Origin: G963662605 sp963667005
GTDB lineage: Bacteria; Bacteroidota; Ignavibacteria; Ignavibacteriales; Ignavibacteriaceae
DNA length: 64,000 nt
Assembly: GCA_963667005.1 (NCBI GenBank)
Contig: OY762937.1
Span: 3,410,001 to 3,474,000 of the forward strand
Direction: 5' to 3'
The notes under the pieces are model-generated. The model was not told where the DNA came from, made no database searches, and was given only the letters and a program-made list of their open reading frames with translations. Below, piece after piece: positions 44,752-55,720 of this stretch; the stretch's first letter is position 1, and each line of letters opens with the position of its first letter. The translations under genes were made by a program, and so were the position numbers.

Positions 44752-46476
44752 TCACTTGCTCGCCGTTCCGTTTAATTTACGCTGCAATTCTATAATTTTG
44801 GAGGAAGCAAATTGGTCTTCGGGATGTACTTTCCCCATCGCAATATAACATTGGATGGCTAATTCCAACTGTCCGGTTGTCTCAAAAATCTCAGCTTTCT
44901 GTAACAGCACTTCATATATGTTAACATTCTTGCTAAGAAGAACGTCAAAATCTTGCATTGCAGCCGGATAATTCCCCACAAGTTTATAAGTCATACCTCT
45001 TGCAAGGTACGTTTCATTAGTTGCTCCCTCATATTGTACTGATTGCGTAAAGCTGCCGATTGCCTCAGCGTAACGGCCTAAGAAGTAAAATGCGACACCC
45101 TTACTATGATATAATTGTGCTGTAATGAGTCCTTTCGCTTCAGACACCTCGAAATCATTCAGCGCCTCTTCAAACCGCTTTGCGTCAACGTATGCAGTAC
45201 CCCTTTGATAACGTGCAAATCCATTTTCAGGATTGCTGTTTATTGCAGATGTGGCAAATGCAATCCGGTCGCTGAAATCTTGCTCGTGCCCGTACGCAAG
45301 AACACCAAAGGTTAAAAACATCACAGTTAATGGGATAACAAATACATACGTTTTAATTTTCGGTTTAAGAAAGTCCAAAAGAACTGCAAGTACAATAATA
45401 AGTCCGATATAAGGCAGATACGTCCTGTGCTCGAAGTATTCGATTGATTTTTCGGCAACAGAGAGACGCATATACATCGGAGGAATGGAGAAAATGAAGA
45501 ACCAGGCAATCCCGAATAAAGTTAATCCGCGACGGTCCCTGGCGAAATAAACAAATACCGCGGCGGCAATCATTACCCCCACACCAATGAGGATTGAGTA
45601 TGTTTTAAATAATGGATATGTTGCCAGATCATGAGGCAGTAAAAATTTGCCGAACGTGATAGGCAAAACCGGAATATTTTTAATAATAGCGGGCAGTCCA
45701 AAACTACCGGGGGCAGGTCGTTGTGTTCCTAACCCCATAGTACGCATAATAACAAACGATACTATCGTTAGAATCCAAAGCACACTGAATTTAATGTATT
45801 TCCGTGTAATAGGTTTTTCACTGTGCACAAAATATTCAAATGCAACAATTGCCAACGGCAGAAAAACGGTTGTTTCTTTGGATAACACTGCCGCAAAATA
45901 AGATAAGGTATGGATAATAAGAAACTTTGTTCCCGATGACGATTTATATTGCAGATACGCGTAAATAGATAATAGACTAAACATTCCCGCGAGTTCATCA
46001 CCTCTTCCCGGAATCCATGCAATCGCCTGAGGGAATAAGGGGTGCACGGCGAACAACAAAGCACAGAATAATGCGAATGTTTTTATTACCCGAAGCTTCA
46101 CCAAAACATTATAGAGAAGATAGCAAGTTAAAAAGTGTATCAATATACTGGATATGCGGAACGAAGTTAAGTCGTCTTGCCTGGAAATGAACTGTGCATC
46201 GATTATATAACTGACCGTCTGCAATGGCCGGTAAAATGCACTGTTGTTCGGCATAATATACGCGTCTCGTTTGAATGCTTCAATGATGTTCGACGGATCT
46301 TTGAGAAACTCCATCTTGTCTCGAATTAAGAGAAGGTCGTCATCTCCGGCAAACGTGAATTTAAGTGAAGGGGCATATAAAGCGAAGCAGGCCACAAACA
46401 ATATGAGTACAGGGACAATATTCAGCCCCAAAAACTTCTCTATCCGAGACTCTTTTTTCGGTGTAGAATTTTTCAT
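44752..46476 (-). CDS. TMTC-like membrane glycosyltransferase with TPR repeats, paralogue 1
   Basis: The 574-aa protein has about ten hydrophobic segments (to residue ~400) and then three to four TPR units (about 410-570). The GT-C type acidic motif FAGDDD (Asp45-47) sits in the first periplasmic loop, and HPLFPQAIAWIPGRGDE near 150 matches the H-P ... A-W-I-x-x-R-x-D motif of TMTC-type O-mannosyltransferases. These transfer sugar from a lipid donor to proteins. Two paralogues lie on the opposite strand (46702 and 48723). The substrate is not known. Confidence 0.8.
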   Translation of the reverse strand: MKNSTPKKESRIEKFLGLNIVPVLILFVACFALYAPSLKFTFAGDDDLLLIRDKMEFLKDPSNIIEAFKRDAYIMPNNSAFYRPLQTVSYIIDAQFISRQDDLTSFRISSILIHFLTCYLLYNVLVKLRVIKTFALFCALLFAVHPLFPQAIAWIPGRGDELAGMFSLLSIYAYLQYKSSSGTKFLIIHTLSYFAAVLSKETTVFLPLAIVAFEYFVHSEKPITRKYIKFSVLWILTIVSFVIMRTMGLGTQRPAPGSFGLPAIIKNIPVLPITFGKFLLPHDLATYPLFKTYSILIGVGVMIAAAVFVYFARDRRGLTLFGIAWFFIFSIPPMYMRLSVAEKSIEYFEHRTYLPYIGLIIVLAVLLDFLKPKIKTYVFVIPLTVMFLTFGVLAYGHEQDFSDRIAFATSAINSNPENGFARYQRGTAYVDAKRFEEALNDFEVSEAKGLITAQLYHSKGVAFYFLGRYAEAIGSFTQSVQYEGATNETYLARGMTYKLVGNYPAAMQDFDVLLSKNVNIYEVLLQKAEIFETTGQLELAIQCYIAMGKVHPEDQFASSKIIELQRKLNGTASK

Positions 46477-46701
46477 TTGTTCCGATTAAATGTGAGAAAG
46501 TAGTTGCTTTAAGTTTCCCGGTGCCGCAAAACTCCTAATCCGGTTTTTAAAATACGGATTTTTTCATATTCAGCTAAAAAAACCAAAATCCGTAATGCCA
46601 CGGATGCACTAACGTTGCCTCAGTTTGGAAAGGAATCAACAAAATATGATATTTGGGGTTTATTTTCATTGAATTATTAAGGTCGAATCTTGCAAGAAGC
46701 T

Positions 46702-48726
46702 ATGCGGTCTTATTTCGAAAAGGCAAAATACTATTGGAATAAGTTATCGTTTAATGGAAACGGTAAGCTACATCTTATTATTCTGGTTCTACTGCCCTTA
46801 CTGCTTTATGTTCGGGTGATCGGATTCGGAATTTTGGGATTTGATGACAATGGCATTATTGACGATGCAGCTAAATGGTTCACAGCTGTTAAGTCCGGCG
46901 ATGATGTATTAGGCCATCTAGCGAAATTAGGTAACTTTGGCGACTCGTTCTATCGCCCGGTCCAATTTCTTACGTACGAAATAGATGCGAGCTTTAGTCA
47001 GAACCGGCCATGGATGTATCACGTCTCGAATCTAATTGTCCATCTGCTTTCTGTTGTAACACTTTACTTTTTTCTTCAGCATTTCAACTTCAAAAAAATT
47101 ACCGCATTTATGTTTGCGGCCTTATTCGCTGTTCACCCGCTATCGGCTGTTGCGGTAGCCTGGGTGCCGTCGCGGGGTGATACACTCATAGCACTTTTCG
47201 GCATGATACTGTTCATTACATATGACAATTATTTTAAGAAAGAGAAAGCCATACATCTCATACTGCACATGGCAATGTTTCTGGTAACTGTGTTAACAAA
47301 AGAATCTACTGTTTTCTTCCCGGTATTTCTATTTACCTATTCACATTTTATTTTAAAAGTCCCGTTCAGCATAAAAAAATATCTGCCGTTTTTTATTTCA
47401 TGGACTGCCTTCATAGGCGTCTATTTTATACTTCGCAAGCTGCTATTCCATAATGGAATGCCTTCGGATGCATTTACTATCACGAATTTTCTCAAAAATT
47501 TGCCGGCGCTTCCAAGTTTATTTGGTGAAATAGTATTCCCATATAAACTTTCAACACTGCCCCTGTATGATTTCCGAAATCTGCTGATCGGACTTATCAC
47601 GATTACTCCGGTGGTTGTTATCAGCATTAAAAAAGCCCTTGAGAAGAATTATTTATACATGTGGGCTTTTGCCTGGTTTGTTGCGTTCAGTCTTGCCCCG
47701 ATGTTCTATCGTTTAGGCACCGCAGATTATTTCTACAATTACCTGAGTCATAGAAATTACTTGCCGATGCTCGGCATCGTTTTATTTATAGCCTTATATG
47801 TTTCAGAGTCAAAATTTGTGACCAAGAAGTCATTAATGGTCATTTGTTCAGCAGGATTGATCTTTCTCTTTACCGGCATGTCATTTATCCAAAGTGATTA
47901 TTATAGGAATGGTTCGGCTTTTAACAGGCGGGCGTGGGATTGCAACCAAAAGAACGTCATGGCCCTCAATGGCATAGGTTCGGATGCCTTCAGTGCAGGC
48001 AGAATCGATGAGGCGTTCGGTATTTTTAACCAGTCCCTTGGCATATGGAAAAATGCATTAGCGTACTACTACCGCGGCTGCATATACGAACTTAAGGGAC
48101 AGAACGATAAGGCAATGGCCGACTATTCGACGCTCATGCAATATCTTAATACTCTTCCTTCACAGGGCATCTTGATTGAAGCGCTAAATAATCGAGCGAG
48201 TCAGAAGGTTAAACGGAAAGATTACGAAGGTGCGATAGTGGACCTGAATATTGCCGCACAAATTGATACTACTTCTTATATTATTACATACAATCTTGGC
48301 AATTATTATCTGGAGCTAAAGAAGTACAACGAAGCTGTAGCATGTTTTTCACGCGCCATAACCTTAAAGACAGGATTGTTTGAGGCATACACCAACCGTG
48401 GTATTTGCAGATATGAGCTGCATGATTTTGCCGGAGCGCTATCTGACTATCAAGAAGCAATGAAAATTAACCCCTTCTATCAATTGGCATACAATAATAC
48501 AGGGGTTACTTTGCGCGAACTGCAAAGATATGATGAAGCAATTGAGTATTTCAATCGCACATTAAGCCTGAATTCGAAATTTGCCGCTGCATATTATGGC
48601 CGTGCAACCGTATATCTTCGGTTGCGCGACTTTGAAGCTGCAAAGTCCGATTTTATTGAGGCTTTAAAATTAGGATATGAACCCGCCAAAGAATTTTTAA
48701 GAGAAATCCCGGCTAAAAAAATATGA
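46702..48726 (+). CDS. TMTC-like membrane glycosyltransferase with TPR repeats, paralogue 2
   Basis: From the ATG at 46702 the protein has 674 residues; an in-frame TTG at 46690 would add 4. The GT-C motif appears as FDDNGIIDDA near residue 50 and HPLSAVAVAWVPSRGDTL near 150. Eight to ten membrane spans are followed by a long TPR array (about 430-670) with typical 'A.Y.NRG' and 'YDEAI.YFN' units. The stop overlaps the start of paralogue 3 (ATGA), so they are translated together. The divergent paralogue 1 shares the same intergenic region. Confidence 0.8.
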   Translation: MRSYFEKAKYYWNKLSFNGNGKLHLIILVLLPLLLYVRVIGFGILGFDDNGIIDDAAKWFTAVKSGDDVLGHLAKLGNFGDSFYRPVQFLTYEIDASFSQNRPWMYHVSNLIVHLLSVVTLYFFLQHFNFKKITAFMFAALFAVHPLSAVAVAWVPSRGDTLIALFGMILFITYDNYFKKEKAIHLILHMAMFLVTVLTKESTVFFPVFLFTYSHFILKVPFSIKKYLPFFISWTAFIGVYFILRKLLFHNGMPSDAFTITNFLKNLPALPSLFGEIVFPYKLSTLPLYDFRNLLIGLITITPVVVISIKKALEKNYLYMWAFAWFVAFSLAPMFYRLGTADYFYNYLSHRNYLPMLGIVLFIALYVSESKFVTKKSLMVICSAGLIFLFTGMSFIQSDYYRNGSAFNRRAWDCNQKNVMALNGIGSDAFSAGRIDEAFGIFNQSLGIWKNALAYYYRGCIYELKGQNDKAMADYSTLMQYLNTLPSQGILIEALNNRASQKVKRKDYEGAIVDLNIAAQIDTTSYIITYNLGNYYLELKKYNEAVACFSRAITLKTGLFEAYTNRGICRYELHDFAGALSDYQEAMKINPFYQLAYNNTGVTLRELQRYDEAIEYFNRTLSLNSKFAAAYYGRATVYLRLRDFEAAKSDFIEALKLGYEPAKEFLREIPAKKI

Positions 48727-50771
48727 AAAAAAGAGCGAACATTTCTAAAAGCACCAAGTCAGTCGCAAAAAAAAGAACAACCAAGGAAAATACAGCAAAG
48801 GAAAGCGCTTTTTCCATAAAAGCCGCCGAACTTATAACACGATTTTCTGAGAATACCACTCTGCAGTTGGCGATTATTGTTCTTGTGCCTCTTATCGTCT
48901 TTTTGAAGGTCGTTAACTTTGAGTTTATTCTTGATGACATTATGATCATCAGAAATAATATTGATGTTATCAGCAATCTGAATAATATTAAAGAAGCTTT
49001 TACGCGTGATGCATTCTTCGTAAAGCCGGGAACATCTTTTTACCGCCCCATACAAACAGTCGGACTCATGTTTGATGCCGCTATTAGCGGAATTAATCCG
49101 TGGATGTATCATTTTACAAATCTTCTTTTACATATTCTCACCGGAGTTGCTCTGTATTACCTGTTGAGGTTTTTCAATTTCAAGAAACTTACAGCTTTTC
49201 TGGGCACCGTACTGTTTACCATCCACCCTTTGGTTACCTGTGCGGTTTCCTGGATTCCATCCCGCGGTGACTTGTATATCGGTTTATTCGGCATTCTTTT
49301 ATTCCTGACAATGGGGTACTATTTCAGAACTAAAAAGAACATATTTTTTATTCTTCATGTAATGATTTATACACTGACAATATTCAGCAAAGAAACAGTA
49401 GTTCTTTTCCCCGTGTTACTCATATTGTATTATTTCTTTTTCCTCAAAGAGGAAAAGCATACCGATTTTTATAAATATATTATATCGTGGTTTTCTGTTT
49501 CAGCGTTTTTCTTTGTCATCAAAAGTATTTTCGTAACAGAAAAACTGAGCAGTAATGAATTCGGCATTCCGGCACTCATCAAGAACTTATCATTCCTTCC
49601 CGTAGTACTAAGCAAGGTGTTCATCCCGTTTAATCTGCCGATATATCCTTTTTATGACGCTTTCTCAATGATAAGCGGATTGTTGATAATGATTGTTCTC
49701 GGATATTATGCCGTCAGTTTGTACCGGAGAAAGCAATGGCTGCCGCTTTTTGGTCTCCTTTGGTTTATTATTTTTATCAGCCCGCCGATGCTCTTCCGGC
49801 AAAAAGATTTTGAATATGTTATTATCAATCTCGAACAAAGAGTTTACCTACCGTTGATCGGTTTAATTCTGCCTCTGACATATGAGATTGCCCGATTCAT
49901 TGAAAAAGGTAAAACCTTGCCTGTGTTCTCTTCGGCTATCGTATTGCTGCTGATGTATGCAGGCCTGGCAACAGTGCATGCAGATGACTATCGTGATGCT
50001 GTGAATTATTCTAACGCTGCGATACAAAAAAATCCCGCAAACGCCGGTGCATACACCTATCTCGGATTTAACTGTTTTGAGAGACAGGATGTTCCCGGAG
50101 CTTTTGATAACTTTACAAAAGCAATTGAGATTGCTCAATACCCAATGGCATATTTCAACCGTGGGGCAATTAAAGCTGCCGCCGGAGATAATAAAGGAGC
50201 CGAAGAAGATTTCAACATGGCACTCTCAAGAGATACGACCCTTGATCTGGCATATTTTAAAAGGGGCTCTGTAAGATTTCTTATGAACCGTTTTGACGAA
50301 GCACTCTCGGACTTGCGGCGCGCTGAAAAACTCAATCCCAAAGATCCCCTTATTCTCAATATGAAGGGGAAAGTATATAACGGGCAGCAAAAATATCATG
50401 ACGCAATTGAAGAGTTTTCGAAAGCTATCAAATTGGCACCGGCATTTATTGAACCTTACGAAGGCCGGTCACTTGCCCGTTTTTACGTGCGGGATTTTGA
50501 AGGTACGGTGAACGACTGTCAAAAAATACTCAATTTGCGACCCAACGACATAAACACGTATAAAAACATGGGGCAAGCATACCGCGAGATGAAGAAATAT
50601 GATAAATCACTCATTGCTTACACAAATGCGATAAAACTTGATTCAACTTTTGCACCTGCATATTTCGGCCGTGGTTTAACTAAAAGAATGATGAATGATA
50701 TTGACGGTTGGAAAGCTGATTGGTTAAAAGCCGGACAATACGGATATACTCCTCCGCAGCAGGTTAAATAG
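48723..50771 (+). CDS. TMTC-like membrane glycosyltransferase with TPR repeats, paralogue 3
   Basis: The 682-aa protein has a Lys-rich cytosolic N-tail (about 1-45) that the other two lack. The GT-C motif is FILDDIMIIRN near residue 72, and HPLVTCAVSWIPSRGDLY near 168 is the family box. Multi-spanning core, then TPR units to the C-terminus. The next gene downstream encodes the 1550-aa surface protein, 278 bases away. Confidence 0.8.
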   Translation: MKKRANISKSTKSVAKKRTTKENTAKESAFSIKAAELITRFSENTTLQLAIIVLVPLIVFLKVVNFEFILDDIMIIRNNIDVISNLNNIKEAFTRDAFFVKPGTSFYRPIQTVGLMFDAAISGINPWMYHFTNLLLHILTGVALYYLLRFFNFKKLTAFLGTVLFTIHPLVTCAVSWIPSRGDLYIGLFGILLFLTMGYYFRTKKNIFFILHVMIYTLTIFSKETVVLFPVLLILYYFFFLKEEKHTDFYKYIISWFSVSAFFFVIKSIFVTEKLSSNEFGIPALIKNLSFLPVVLSKVFIPFNLPIYPFYDAFSMISGLLIMIVLGYYAVSLYRRKQWLPLFGLLWFIIFISPPMLFRQKDFEYVIINLEQRVYLPLIGLILPLTYEIARFIEKGKTLPVFSSAIVLLLMYAGLATVHADDYRDAVNYSNAAIQKNPANAGAYTYLGFNCFERQDVPGAFDNFTKAIEIAQYPMAYFNRGAIKAAAGDNKGAEEDFNMALSRDTTLDLAYFKRGSVRFLMNRFDEALSDLRRAEKLNPKDPLILNMKGKVYNGQQKYHDAIEEFSKAIKLAPAFIEPYEGRSLARFYVRDFEGTVNDCQKILNLRPNDINTYKNMGQAYREMKKYDKSLIAYTNAIKLDSTFAPAYFGRGLTKRMMNDIDGWKADWLKAGQYGYTPPQQVK

Positions 50772-50956
50772 TACATCATTCCTGAATATTTGGGCGATAT
50801 TTTCAGCTATCAGGCTGAAACCTTGTTATTTCATTGAATTGCATAATTCAAGTATTATTTTTATTTAATAATTATTGTATTCTCAAGAATTTATGTATCT
50901 TACAAATCACTAATTCTAAGTTATCGTTAACTATAACGCTTAATTGAATTTTGTTC

Positions 50957-50990
50957 TTTGGCATTTGAGAAAAAATATTTTTAAAGTTTG
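50957..50990 (+). promoter_or_regulatory. Possible Bacteroidota-type promoter of the 1550-aa gene
   Basis: TTTG at 50957-50960 is followed after 20 bases by TTAAAGTTTG (50981-50990), close to the Bacteroidota -33 TTTG and -7 TAnnTTTG pattern with one extra base. It lies 60 bases upstream of the ATG. Weak evidence. Confidence 0.3.
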
Positions 50991-51049
50991 AATTTCAAGT
51001 AGTAATTAATTTCTACTTTACATCAATCACTAAACAAAAGGAAAAAGTT

Positions 51050-54000
51050 ATGAGAAGAAATGTTACGGTGTTTTTCTTCTTAGTTCTTTTCTCGTTTGCG
51101 GTTTCTGAAATACATGCGCAGGCATATGCCTTATGGCCTAACTCGCCGGGGACTACAACTGCTCCCACTATTTCAGGAAACGTACAGGCTTCTGCGATGA
51201 CATTCACATCAAACATGGTAGCTAATACCAGCTATTCATCTGGCACAAAAACAGTTGCCAGTTGGATTGGTTTGGTTGTGAGTAACACAGCTGCTTGGGG
51301 CACTTCATATACCAGTACTGGAACGGGAGCGCTCTATGAAGAATACAAGATTTCTCCGGCCTCCGGATACAATCTCAATATGACAGGTGTTGAATTATAT
51401 CTTGGATGTAGTAATTCCGGCGGTGGTATGAAAGTGCAGCTTGCATACTCAACTGATGGATCAAACTTCACAACATTTGCATCCAATAGTGCCGTTGCCA
51501 CTTCAATTACTGTTGCGGGTGGTGGTCAAAACGGACTTATTCTTGGTGCCTCCTCAGCAATGAGCACAGGTTCAACTTCAGTTTTCGGTTCGCGAGTTAA
51601 TTACTGGTCCACATCTTTTAACTCGGCAACGATGTCAGTCTCAAATGGCGGTTCGTTCTTCCTGCGTGTTTACCCATATTATACAGTCGCAACACAAAGC
51701 ATGTGGCTTTGCGCTGCAAAGGTAAAACTCATGGGAAATGCATCTGCTGCGGGAATTATCACCCCGAACCCAACTTCATATAACTTTGGTAATGTTGCAG
51801 CGGGAACTTCATCAACCGCACAGTCATTTACCATATCTGCTTCGGGATTATCCAGCAGCATTAGTGTGTCAGCCCCTTCGGGATTTGAAGTAAGCAGTGA
51901 CGGATCATCTTACTCAACAACCGCAACCATCGCCTCTACAGGTGGCACTTTATATGCGAGATATTCGCCAAGTTCAGGTACCGGCGGTACGGGTTCTGTT
52001 AACATTACTCTCACAAGCGGCACAACAACAGCAAACGTTTCCGTTCAGGGTTTCGCATACTCTGCAGAGCCCACATCACAGTCAACAATTAGTTTCGGAA
52101 CTGTTGATGGAAACTCAATAGTAGTTAATGTACCATCAGCAGGCAATGGCTCTAATCGCCTTATCGTTGCTAAATCAGGCAGTGCAGTTGATTGGACTCC
52201 TACTGATCTGACCGACTATACTGCTGGAACAAATGCAACATTTGGTGCAGCCACCGATCAGGGCAGCGGCAATAAAGTTGTTTATAATGGTACTCTTACC
52301 GGTAACGGTGTAGTTACGGTTCAGGGACTTACTCCTGGAGCGACCTATTACTTTGCAGTGTACGATTTTAACATCGGCAGTGCCGGTACGCAAAACTATT
52401 TGACAAGCTCACCGGGAACTGCAAGTCAGGCAACTGCCTCAACACCGACATTGGTACTCTCAAAATCAACCATAGCATTCGGTAGTGCAGTAATTAATAG
52501 TACTTCATCTGAACAGACGTTTACCTTATCCGGTTCTTACCTGACAGGCGCTCCGGGCAATTTAAGCGTTACTGCCCCGGCAGGATTTGAAGTATCATTG
52601 TCAAGCGGTTCGGGATTCTCTTCGTCAATCAATGTACCGTATGCAAGTGCAACCCTATCCGCGACAACCATCTATGCTCACTTCAAGCCTTCATCAGTCG
52701 CTGCATATAGCGGTGTTAACATTGCATGCACCGGCGGCGGCGCTGGAGAAGAAGATGTCGCTGTTACGGGAACAGGTATTGCAGTACCAGCTCCAACTGG
52801 TTTAGCAGTCGCCCAAACATCCGATAATATTGTCCGTTTAACTTGGACGGCGCCTGCAAACACCTATGAAAAAGTTCTGGTGTTCGCCCGCCCCGCAGGA
52901 GATATTACACATACTCCTTCAGGAACAGGTTCAGCATACAACAACGCGAATGCTAATATTACATCCGCGGGTGTTTACTCAACAGATAATTATCTCGTTT
53001 ACGCCGGAACAGGAACTTCAGTTGAAGTTACAGGTCTTGCCGCAGGAACTACATACTACTTCAATGCTTATGCATATGAAGGAGATGCATGGTCATCAGC
53101 TGCAGCAAGTGTTTCAGCAACTGCAAATATCCATGATGTTACAAGCCTCACCGGTACAGGTGGAGATGCTCAGGTTGCCTTAAACTGGACAAACCCAACC
53201 TATAACGGAACTCAGTCGAATTACTGGGATGAAATTCTTGTTGTAGCGCGTCTGTCTTCCGCAAACGATGGAACTCCATCGGGTGACGGCAGTTCATATG
53301 AATCAGGCGCAACAGCATTTGGTTCGGGAACAACTATTGGTAGCGGTTTTGTCGTTTATAAGGGAACAGCTGCTTCAACAACTGTTACCGGCTTGACAAA
53401 CGCTTCAACATACTATTTTAAAGTATTTGTACGTCACGGTACTGTATGGTCAACCGGCAGCGAAATTAGCACTATGGCGGTTCCTTATGCAGTCGGTGAT
53501 TTTGGTACAGTTGCAGCGGGTGACTGGACAACCAACGCCACTACTATCTTTAAAAAATGGGACGGCACCGGTTGGAATACTGCTGTAACTGCAGTGCCAA
53601 CACAAACCGACAACGTATGGATTATCGGCGGTTATACAATTACCTACGGTACAAGTTCGAAAGTTTGTAACAATTTGCACGTTATCAATGGTCAATTGCT
53701 ATCCGGTGGAACAAACACCAGCGTCCGTTATTTGAAAGTATACGGTACTGTTGTTGAAGTTGGGCCAAGCGGTATTCTGGGTACATCTGCCACTGATGAT
53801 AATGCCGACAGTTTCAGCATCGACGTGATGGGTACGAATCTAACAATCACCGGTAGCGGCGGTACTTGCACAATCATGCGCTTGAGGACCAATACTGCTA
53901 ATACCACTGTCACAATTGATCGTGACATAACACTTACCTACCACGGTTCAACGAATGCCGGTAACGCTTTTGCATATTACACTGTAGCCGGCGACAACAA

Positions 54001-55702
54001 TACGCTAACTATTAATGCAGGTAAAACCCTAACGTTCTCACCAATGGCTTGCTATAACATCAGTTCTTCTTCGCATACGAATGGAACTCTTGCGCAAACC
54101 ATCAATGTTAACGGAACCTTGACATTCCAATCCGGAAGAACAAATACTTCCGTAACTCCGGGATGGCATTTTTCGAATTATCTCTGCTTAGGTATTACAG
54201 GTAAGACATTCAATTTAAATGTTGGTTCGACCGGAACATTGAATGTTACACAGTTCTACCCGAATGGTACTAAAGCAGATAACACCCCCGGAACAGGTGA
54301 TGTTGTCAATATAGTTAACAATGGTGTTATCAATTGCTCCGACACTCTCGATTTGCGCAATGCTAATCAGACGATTACCGGAACAGGAACTATTAATATT
54401 AACGGACCGGTTCTTATCGGCTCAACTTCGGGTATCACTGCTTCTTCAGCAGCAGGCCCTGTTCAAACTACGACACGCAACTATGGCGCATCGATGTATG
54501 AATACGCCGGAACAGCAGCTCAGGTAACCGGAGACGGTTTACCGGCTTCTGTAACAAAACTCAACGTTAAGAATTCGACCGGTGTTACTCTCACAAATTC
54601 ACTCACCGTCAATGGAACGTTAACAGTAGCCTCAGGTGACTTAGTTACCGGAGCGAATACCGTTACTCTCGGAAATTCCGCGACGATAAGTGAAACAGCC
54701 GGAAGTATGGTACTGGGTAATCTGTCAACAACAAGAACCCTGAGCCAAAGCACTAATGATGTATTTGGTGGTATTGGTGTTGAAATTAACGCAGCAGGTG
54801 CTGCACCCGGTTCCACATCAGTTACCCGTGTAACAGGGACTGCACTAACCGGGAACAGCAATAATTCCATTAAACGTTACTTTATGATCAACCCGACAAG
54901 TAACACAGATCTTAATGCAACTTTGGTATTCCATTATGATGACAGAACCGCAGAATTGAATGGGTTAACCGAATCAACTTTGCAGCTCTTTAAATCAACT
55001 GATAATGGTAGTACATGGGTATTAGGTGCCGGTACAGTTAATACAACCTCCAACACTATCACATTGAATGGTGTCAGTGACTTCTCGATGTGGACTGCCG
55101 GCAGCAGTACTTCTCCTCTCCCTGTTGAACTGACCTCATTGTCAGCTTCAGTTTCAGGAAGAGATATTTCTCTGGCATGGAAAACCGCCACAGAAGTTAA
55201 TGTTTCGAAATTCATTGTTGAACGTTCAATCAATGGTAAATGGTCAGCAGCAGGTGAAGTTGCCGCTTATGGCAACAGCAGTTCACCACGGTCATATACT
55301 TTCATTGATAAAAACCTTGCCGTCGGCAAATATACCTACCGGCTCAAGACCGTAGACAACGATGGTACGTTTGAGTATAGTACAGTAATGGCATCAGCTG
55401 AAATCTACATTCCAAAAGAATTCAGTGTTGCCCAGAACTATCCTAATCCGTTTAATCCCGGAACACAGATCAGTTTTGAATTGCCAAACGATGCCCAAGT
55501 TGTTATTGAGTTGTACGCAGTAACAGGCTCTCATATAGCAACTGTAGCAAATACGAATATGACTGCAGGTTACAATTCTTACTATCTGAATATGGGTAAA
55601 TTTAATCTCCCAAGCGGTGCTTACTTCTACAAAGTAACTGCCTCTGAATCAGCGACAGGCAAATCATATAGCCAAACCAGAAAAATGATCTATATGAAAT
55701 AA
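51050..55702 (+). CDS. Large T9SS-sorted surface protein (1550 aa), Ser/Thr-rich
   Basis: The ATG is preceded by AAAGGAAAAAG. The product has a signal peptide ending near HAQA (residue ~25), two ASH/Ig-like modules sharing the 'SF..GTVA/S.AQSFT.SASGL' style (near 237 and 470), three fibronectin-III-like modules with 'VTGL..GTTYYF.AYA' (near 435, 680, 790), a long beta-solenoid-like region (about 820-1240, with 'TITGTGTININGPV') and a C-terminal type IX sorting domain (NYPNPFNPGTQISFELP ... KMIYMK). Ser, Thr, Gly and Asn are very frequent. A surface adhesin or matrix protein is likely; no enzyme motif is visible. The adjacent TMTC-like enzymes could glycosylate it. Confidence 0.88.
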   Translation: MRRNVTVFFFLVLFSFAVSEIHAQAYALWPNSPGTTTAPTISGNVQASAMTFTSNMVANTSYSSGTKTVASWIGLVVSNTAAWGTSYTSTGTGALYEEYKISPASGYNLNMTGVELYLGCSNSGGGMKVQLAYSTDGSNFTTFASNSAVATSITVAGGGQNGLILGASSAMSTGSTSVFGSRVNYWSTSFNSATMSVSNGGSFFLRVYPYYTVATQSMWLCAAKVKLMGNASAAGIITPNPTSYNFGNVAAGTSSTAQSFTISASGLSSSISVSAPSGFEVSSDGSSYSTTATIASTGGTLYARYSPSSGTGGTGSVNITLTSGTTTANVSVQGFAYSAEPTSQSTISFGTVDGNSIVVNVPSAGNGSNRLIVAKSGSAVDWTPTDLTDYTAGTNATFGAATDQGSGNKVVYNGTLTGNGVVTVQGLTPGATYYFAVYDFNIGSAGTQNYLTSSPGTASQATASTPTLVLSKSTIAFGSAVINSTSSEQTFTLSGSYLTGAPGNLSVTAPAGFEVSLSSGSGFSSSINVPYASATLSATTIYAHFKPSSVAAYSGVNIACTGGGAGEEDVAVTGTGIAVPAPTGLAVAQTSDNIVRLTWTAPANTYEKVLVFARPAGDITHTPSGTGSAYNNANANITSAGVYSTDNYLVYAGTGTSVEVTGLAAGTTYYFNAYAYEGDAWSSAAASVSATANIHDVTSLTGTGGDAQVALNWTNPTYNGTQSNYWDEILVVARLSSANDGTPSGDGSSYESGATAFGSGTTIGSGFVVYKGTAASTTVTGLTNASTYYFKVFVRHGTVWSTGSEISTMAVPYAVGDFGTVAAGDWTTNATTIFKKWDGTGWNTAVTAVPTQTDNVWIIGGYTITYGTSSKVCNNLHVINGQLLSGGTNTSVRYLKVYGTVVEVGPSGILGTSATDDNADSFSIDVMGTNLTITGSGGTCTIMRLRTNTANTTVTIDRDITLTYHGSTNAGNAFAYYTVAGDNNTLTINAGKTLTFSPMACYNISSSSHTNGTLAQTINVNGTLTFQSGRTNTSVTPGWHFSNYLCLGITGKTFNLNVGSTGTLNVTQFYPNGTKADNTPGTGDVVNIVNNGVINCSDTLDLRNANQTITGTGTININGPVLIGSTSGITASSAAGPVQTTTRNYGASMYEYAGTAAQVTGDGLPASVTKLNVKNSTGVTLTNSLTVNGTLTVASGDLVTGANTVTLGNSATISETAGSMVLGNLSTTRTLSQSTNDVFGGIGVEINAAGAAPGSTSVTRVTGTALTGNSNNSIKRYFMINPTSNTDLNATLVFHYDDRTAELNGLTESTLQLFKSTDNGSTWVLGAGTVNTTSNTITLNGVSDFSMWTAGSSTSPLPVELTSLSASVSGRDISLAWKTATEVNVSKFIVERSINGKWSAAGEVAAYGNSSSPRSYTFIDKNLAVGKYTYRLKTVDNDGTFEYSTVMASAEIYIPKEFSVAQNYPNPFNPGTQISFELPNDAQVVIELYAVTGSHIATVANTNMTAGYNSYYLNMGKFNLPSGAYFYKVTASESATGKSYSQTRKMIYMK

Positions 55703-55720
55703 CCTTTCGGTTAAAGTTCT

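Noticed and set aside
51679..54870. Long antisense frames within the 1550-aa gene
   Set aside because: They are compositional shadows of the Ser/Thr/Gly-rich repeats.
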